Shown piece after piece: positions 6,145 to 7,171 of a stretch of 7,171 bases of DNA. Origin of the DNA: Bryobacteraceae bacterium. GTDB taxonomy: Bacteria > Acidobacteriota > Terriglobia > Bryobacterales > Bryobacteraceae. How positions within the stretch are numbered: the stretch's first letter is position 1; each line of letters opens with the position of its first letter. The notes beneath the pieces are model-generated. The model searched no databases and had not been told where the DNA came from. It was given only the letters and a program-made list of their open reading frames with translations. Made by a program: the position numbers and the translations under genes. The stretch spans positions 1-7,171 of the forward strand of contig JANXXV010000906.1 in the NCBI GenBank assembly GCA_025350445.1. Direction: 5' to 3'.

Positions 6145-6845
6145 TGAGCGCCCCGCAAAGTGATGAGATAGGCAACCAGGTCTTCGACGTCGGCGCCGCG
6201 ATGGGCTGGCATCGGAGATTTCCCCGTCAGTTTATCGAGCTGCGCCAGATCCAATTTGCGGAACGAATGGAGACGCCGAGCGGGGTCCAGAAGTTGAATC
6301 GTAAAGCTGTCTTCGTTGAGGCGAATGCCTTCCACCGGTTTGCCGGCGATGGGCACGGCGCGTACCATCAGGAATCCTTCCGGCACCGCGGCATCGGGCT
6401 TCTCCAGCGCGTCCCGCAAGTAGGAAGCGGAACGCCGGCTGCCAATTTCGGTCAGTTCGGGACCATACGCCTGCCCCTCGCCACGCGCTACATGACAGCT
6501 CGCGCAGCCGGCATGGGCGTAAGCCTCGCGTCCACGCGCCGCGTCTCCAGACACGTGCTGGGGTGCTACATTGCCGAGCGACCGGACATAGGCGGTCACG
6601 TCCCGCAGCTCGTTCTCACTCAGCATCCATCCCCTGGGCATTTCGGTGCCCGGAATCCCTTGGCGAATCAGCTCGGTTAGCGCTTCGTCTGTATTCACGC
6701 GCCGCGGCACCGAAAGATTCGGCCCGCGCCCGCCCGCGCCGCCGATGCCGTGGCACGGTGCGCATTGCGCGTCGAAGGGGCGTTTGCCTGGAAGTTGGGC
6801 GAAGAGGGAGGCCGCGACGAAGAAGATGAAAAGAAGTCTCCGCAT
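6141..6845 (-). CDS. Dihaem cytochrome c, likely electron acceptor of the quinoprotein
   Basis: The product has 234 residues with a signal peptide at 1-16 (MRRLLFIFFVAASLFA). The first class-I cytochrome c domain has CAPCH at 28-32 and a likely axial Met69 in GTEMPRGW. The second has CASCH at 114-118 and likely axial Met212 in KSPMPAHRG, just before the closing helix DLVAYLITL. The segment between (GPELTEIGSRRSASYLRDALEKP...GFLMVRAVPIAGKPVEGIRLNEDSFTIQLLD in outline) resembles the haem-binding domain found in planctomycete, verrucomicrobial and acidobacterial proteins (TIGR02603-like). It is the first gene of the operon; the quinoprotein start overlaps its stop. No good Shine-Dalgarno sequence precedes ATG 6843-6845, but the signal peptide fixes the start. 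Role inferred from context: it takes electrons from PQQH2 and passes them to a terminal oxidase or another carrier. Confidence 0.94.
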   Translation of the reverse strand: MRRLLFIFFVAASLFAQLPGKRPFDAQCAPCHGIGGAGGRGPNLSVPRRVNTDEALTELIRQGIPGTEMPRGWMLSENELRDVTAYVRSLGNVAPQHVSGDAARGREAYAHAGCASCHVARGEGQAYGPELTEIGSRRSASYLRDALEKPDAAVPEGFLMVRAVPIAGKPVEGIRLNEDSFTIQLLDPARRLHSFRKLDLAQLDKLTGKSPMPAHRGADVEDLVAYLITLRGAQ

Positions 6846-6911
6846 GCGTAATAGAAAGATGGTAGCGCAGAACCTGTGGGGCTGGCTGGTAGGTCATACA
6901 CAATTTCTGCC

Positions 6912-7031
6912 GTGCTTGAGAGCAATCACCTGACTCACGAACAGGCGGCCCAAGTGATCCAAGAATGGCGTTGGCAACGGACGAACGGCGCATTTGCCGG
7001 CCACGCTAGCATGAGAGCAGAAAAGCTATGA
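6912..7031 (+). CDS. Possible 39-residue leader ORF ahead of the antitoxin-like gene
   Basis: From GTG 6912 the frame reads LESNHLTHEQAAQVIQEWR and continues for 20 more residues to TGA 7029-7031, overlapping the next start as ATGA. Another GTG at 6876 would give 51 residues; the frame is open back to 6855. The composition (helix-friendly Gln, Glu and Trp residues, little Pro) looks more like protein than most chance frames here. However, neither start has a ribosome binding site and I recognise no family. A gene relic, a translation-coupling leader and chance are all possible. Confidence 0.22.
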   Translation: MLESNHLTHEQAAQVIQEWRWQRTNGAFAGHASMRAEKL

Positions 7032-7171
7032 GTAAACGCGATCTCATTGTTCAGGAACTTGACCGTCTACCCGAGCAGGACCTCGACCGGCTAATGGCGT
7101 TTCTGCACGCACTCTCCGAAACTCATGCTGAGGCCGCCGTCCCGCAAATTGCCGCGGAGTCATCGCTTGCC
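7028..7171 (+). CDS. Antitoxin-like small protein, N-terminal part (cut by window end)
   Basis: ATG 7028 opens a frame of 48 codons that runs off the window without a stop. It begins MSKRDLIVQELDRLPEQDLD and continues RLMAFLHALSE. This pattern, an amphipathic helix, LP-x-x-DLDRL, then a hydrophobic helix, is typical of small antitoxin components (DUF2281-like and related) that precede a MazF, PIN or similar toxin gene in soil bacteria. The residues then become Ala/Glu-rich, as in a linker. Only a weak purine-rich site (AGAGCAGAAAAG) lies upstream. The partner toxin, if any, would be beyond the right edge. It is divergent from the cytochrome gene. The assignment rests on short-motif resemblance only. 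Confidence 0.5.
   Translation, partial: MSKRDLIVQELDRLPEQDLDRLMAFLHALSETHAEAAVPQIAAESSLA

Noticed and set aside
6144..6680. 178-codon plus-strand frame
   Set aside because: Antisense to the cytochrome gene, whose two CxxCH motifs and signal peptide establish the minus strand as coding.
6846..7027. Divergent promoter pair between the cytochrome and antitoxin-like genes
   Set aside because: A promoter is expected here, but no hexamer pair with proper spacing was convincing (TTGGCA at 6971 has no matching -10), so none is annotated.
1..7171. CRISPR array, rRNA or complete tRNA
   Set aside because: No regularly spaced identical repeats, no rRNA-like conserved segments and no complete cloverleaf were seen; the only tRNA-like fold lacks two arms.

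Overview
The window is about 60% GC by eye and looks like chromosomal DNA from a soil bacterium, most likely an acidobacterium of the Solibacter/Bryobacter type. That placement is an inference. It rests on the secreted TIG plus parallel beta-helix protein that ends in a module closing with a WQQRGTWT-like tail, on the short cytochrome c plus PQQ-dehydrogenase pair, and on the many gene relics between genes. No marker gene is present to fix the taxonomy.

Layout. Positions 1-1059 hold no convincing intact gene. They contain an inverted pair of 10-bp-periodic repeats (29-116), a short inverted repeat and two direct repeats that could be the end of an insertion element (151-211), a 63-nt tRNA-like fold (460-522), an unrecognised minus-strand reading frame that may be a relic (538-894), and a 16-bp perfect palindrome (923-938). 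Positions 1060-3522 (minus) encode a large secreted multidomain beta-helix protein, with a GGAGG ribosome binding site just ahead of the chosen start. Positions 3523-4563 are a spacer of about 1 kb. Its main content is a decayed plus-strand YhcG/DUF1016-type nuclease gene (3909-4357) with a Trp-to-stop change and a one-base frameshift, followed by a short hairpin (4401-4417).

Positions 4564-6845 (minus) are a two-gene operon: a signal-peptide-bearing dihaem cytochrome c, overlapped by 4 bp (ATGA) by a PQQ-dependent alcohol-dehydrogenase-type quinoprotein. The two probably act together outside the inner membrane: the quinoprotein oxidises an alcohol, sugar or similar substrate, and the cytochrome accepts the electrons. 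No PQQ biosynthesis gene is in view. At the right edge, on the plus strand, begins a small gene (7028 onward, cut by the window) resembling antitoxins of type II toxin-antitoxin systems. An open frame that may encode a very small protein overlaps its start by 4 bp.

The three large minus-strand genes are ordinary in family. The most unusual material is in the spacers: the inverted periodic repeat, the tRNA-like element, the two gene relics and the possible leader ORF before the antitoxin-like gene. I did not find a clear new multi-gene system, CRISPR array, intact transposase, rRNA or intact tRNA.
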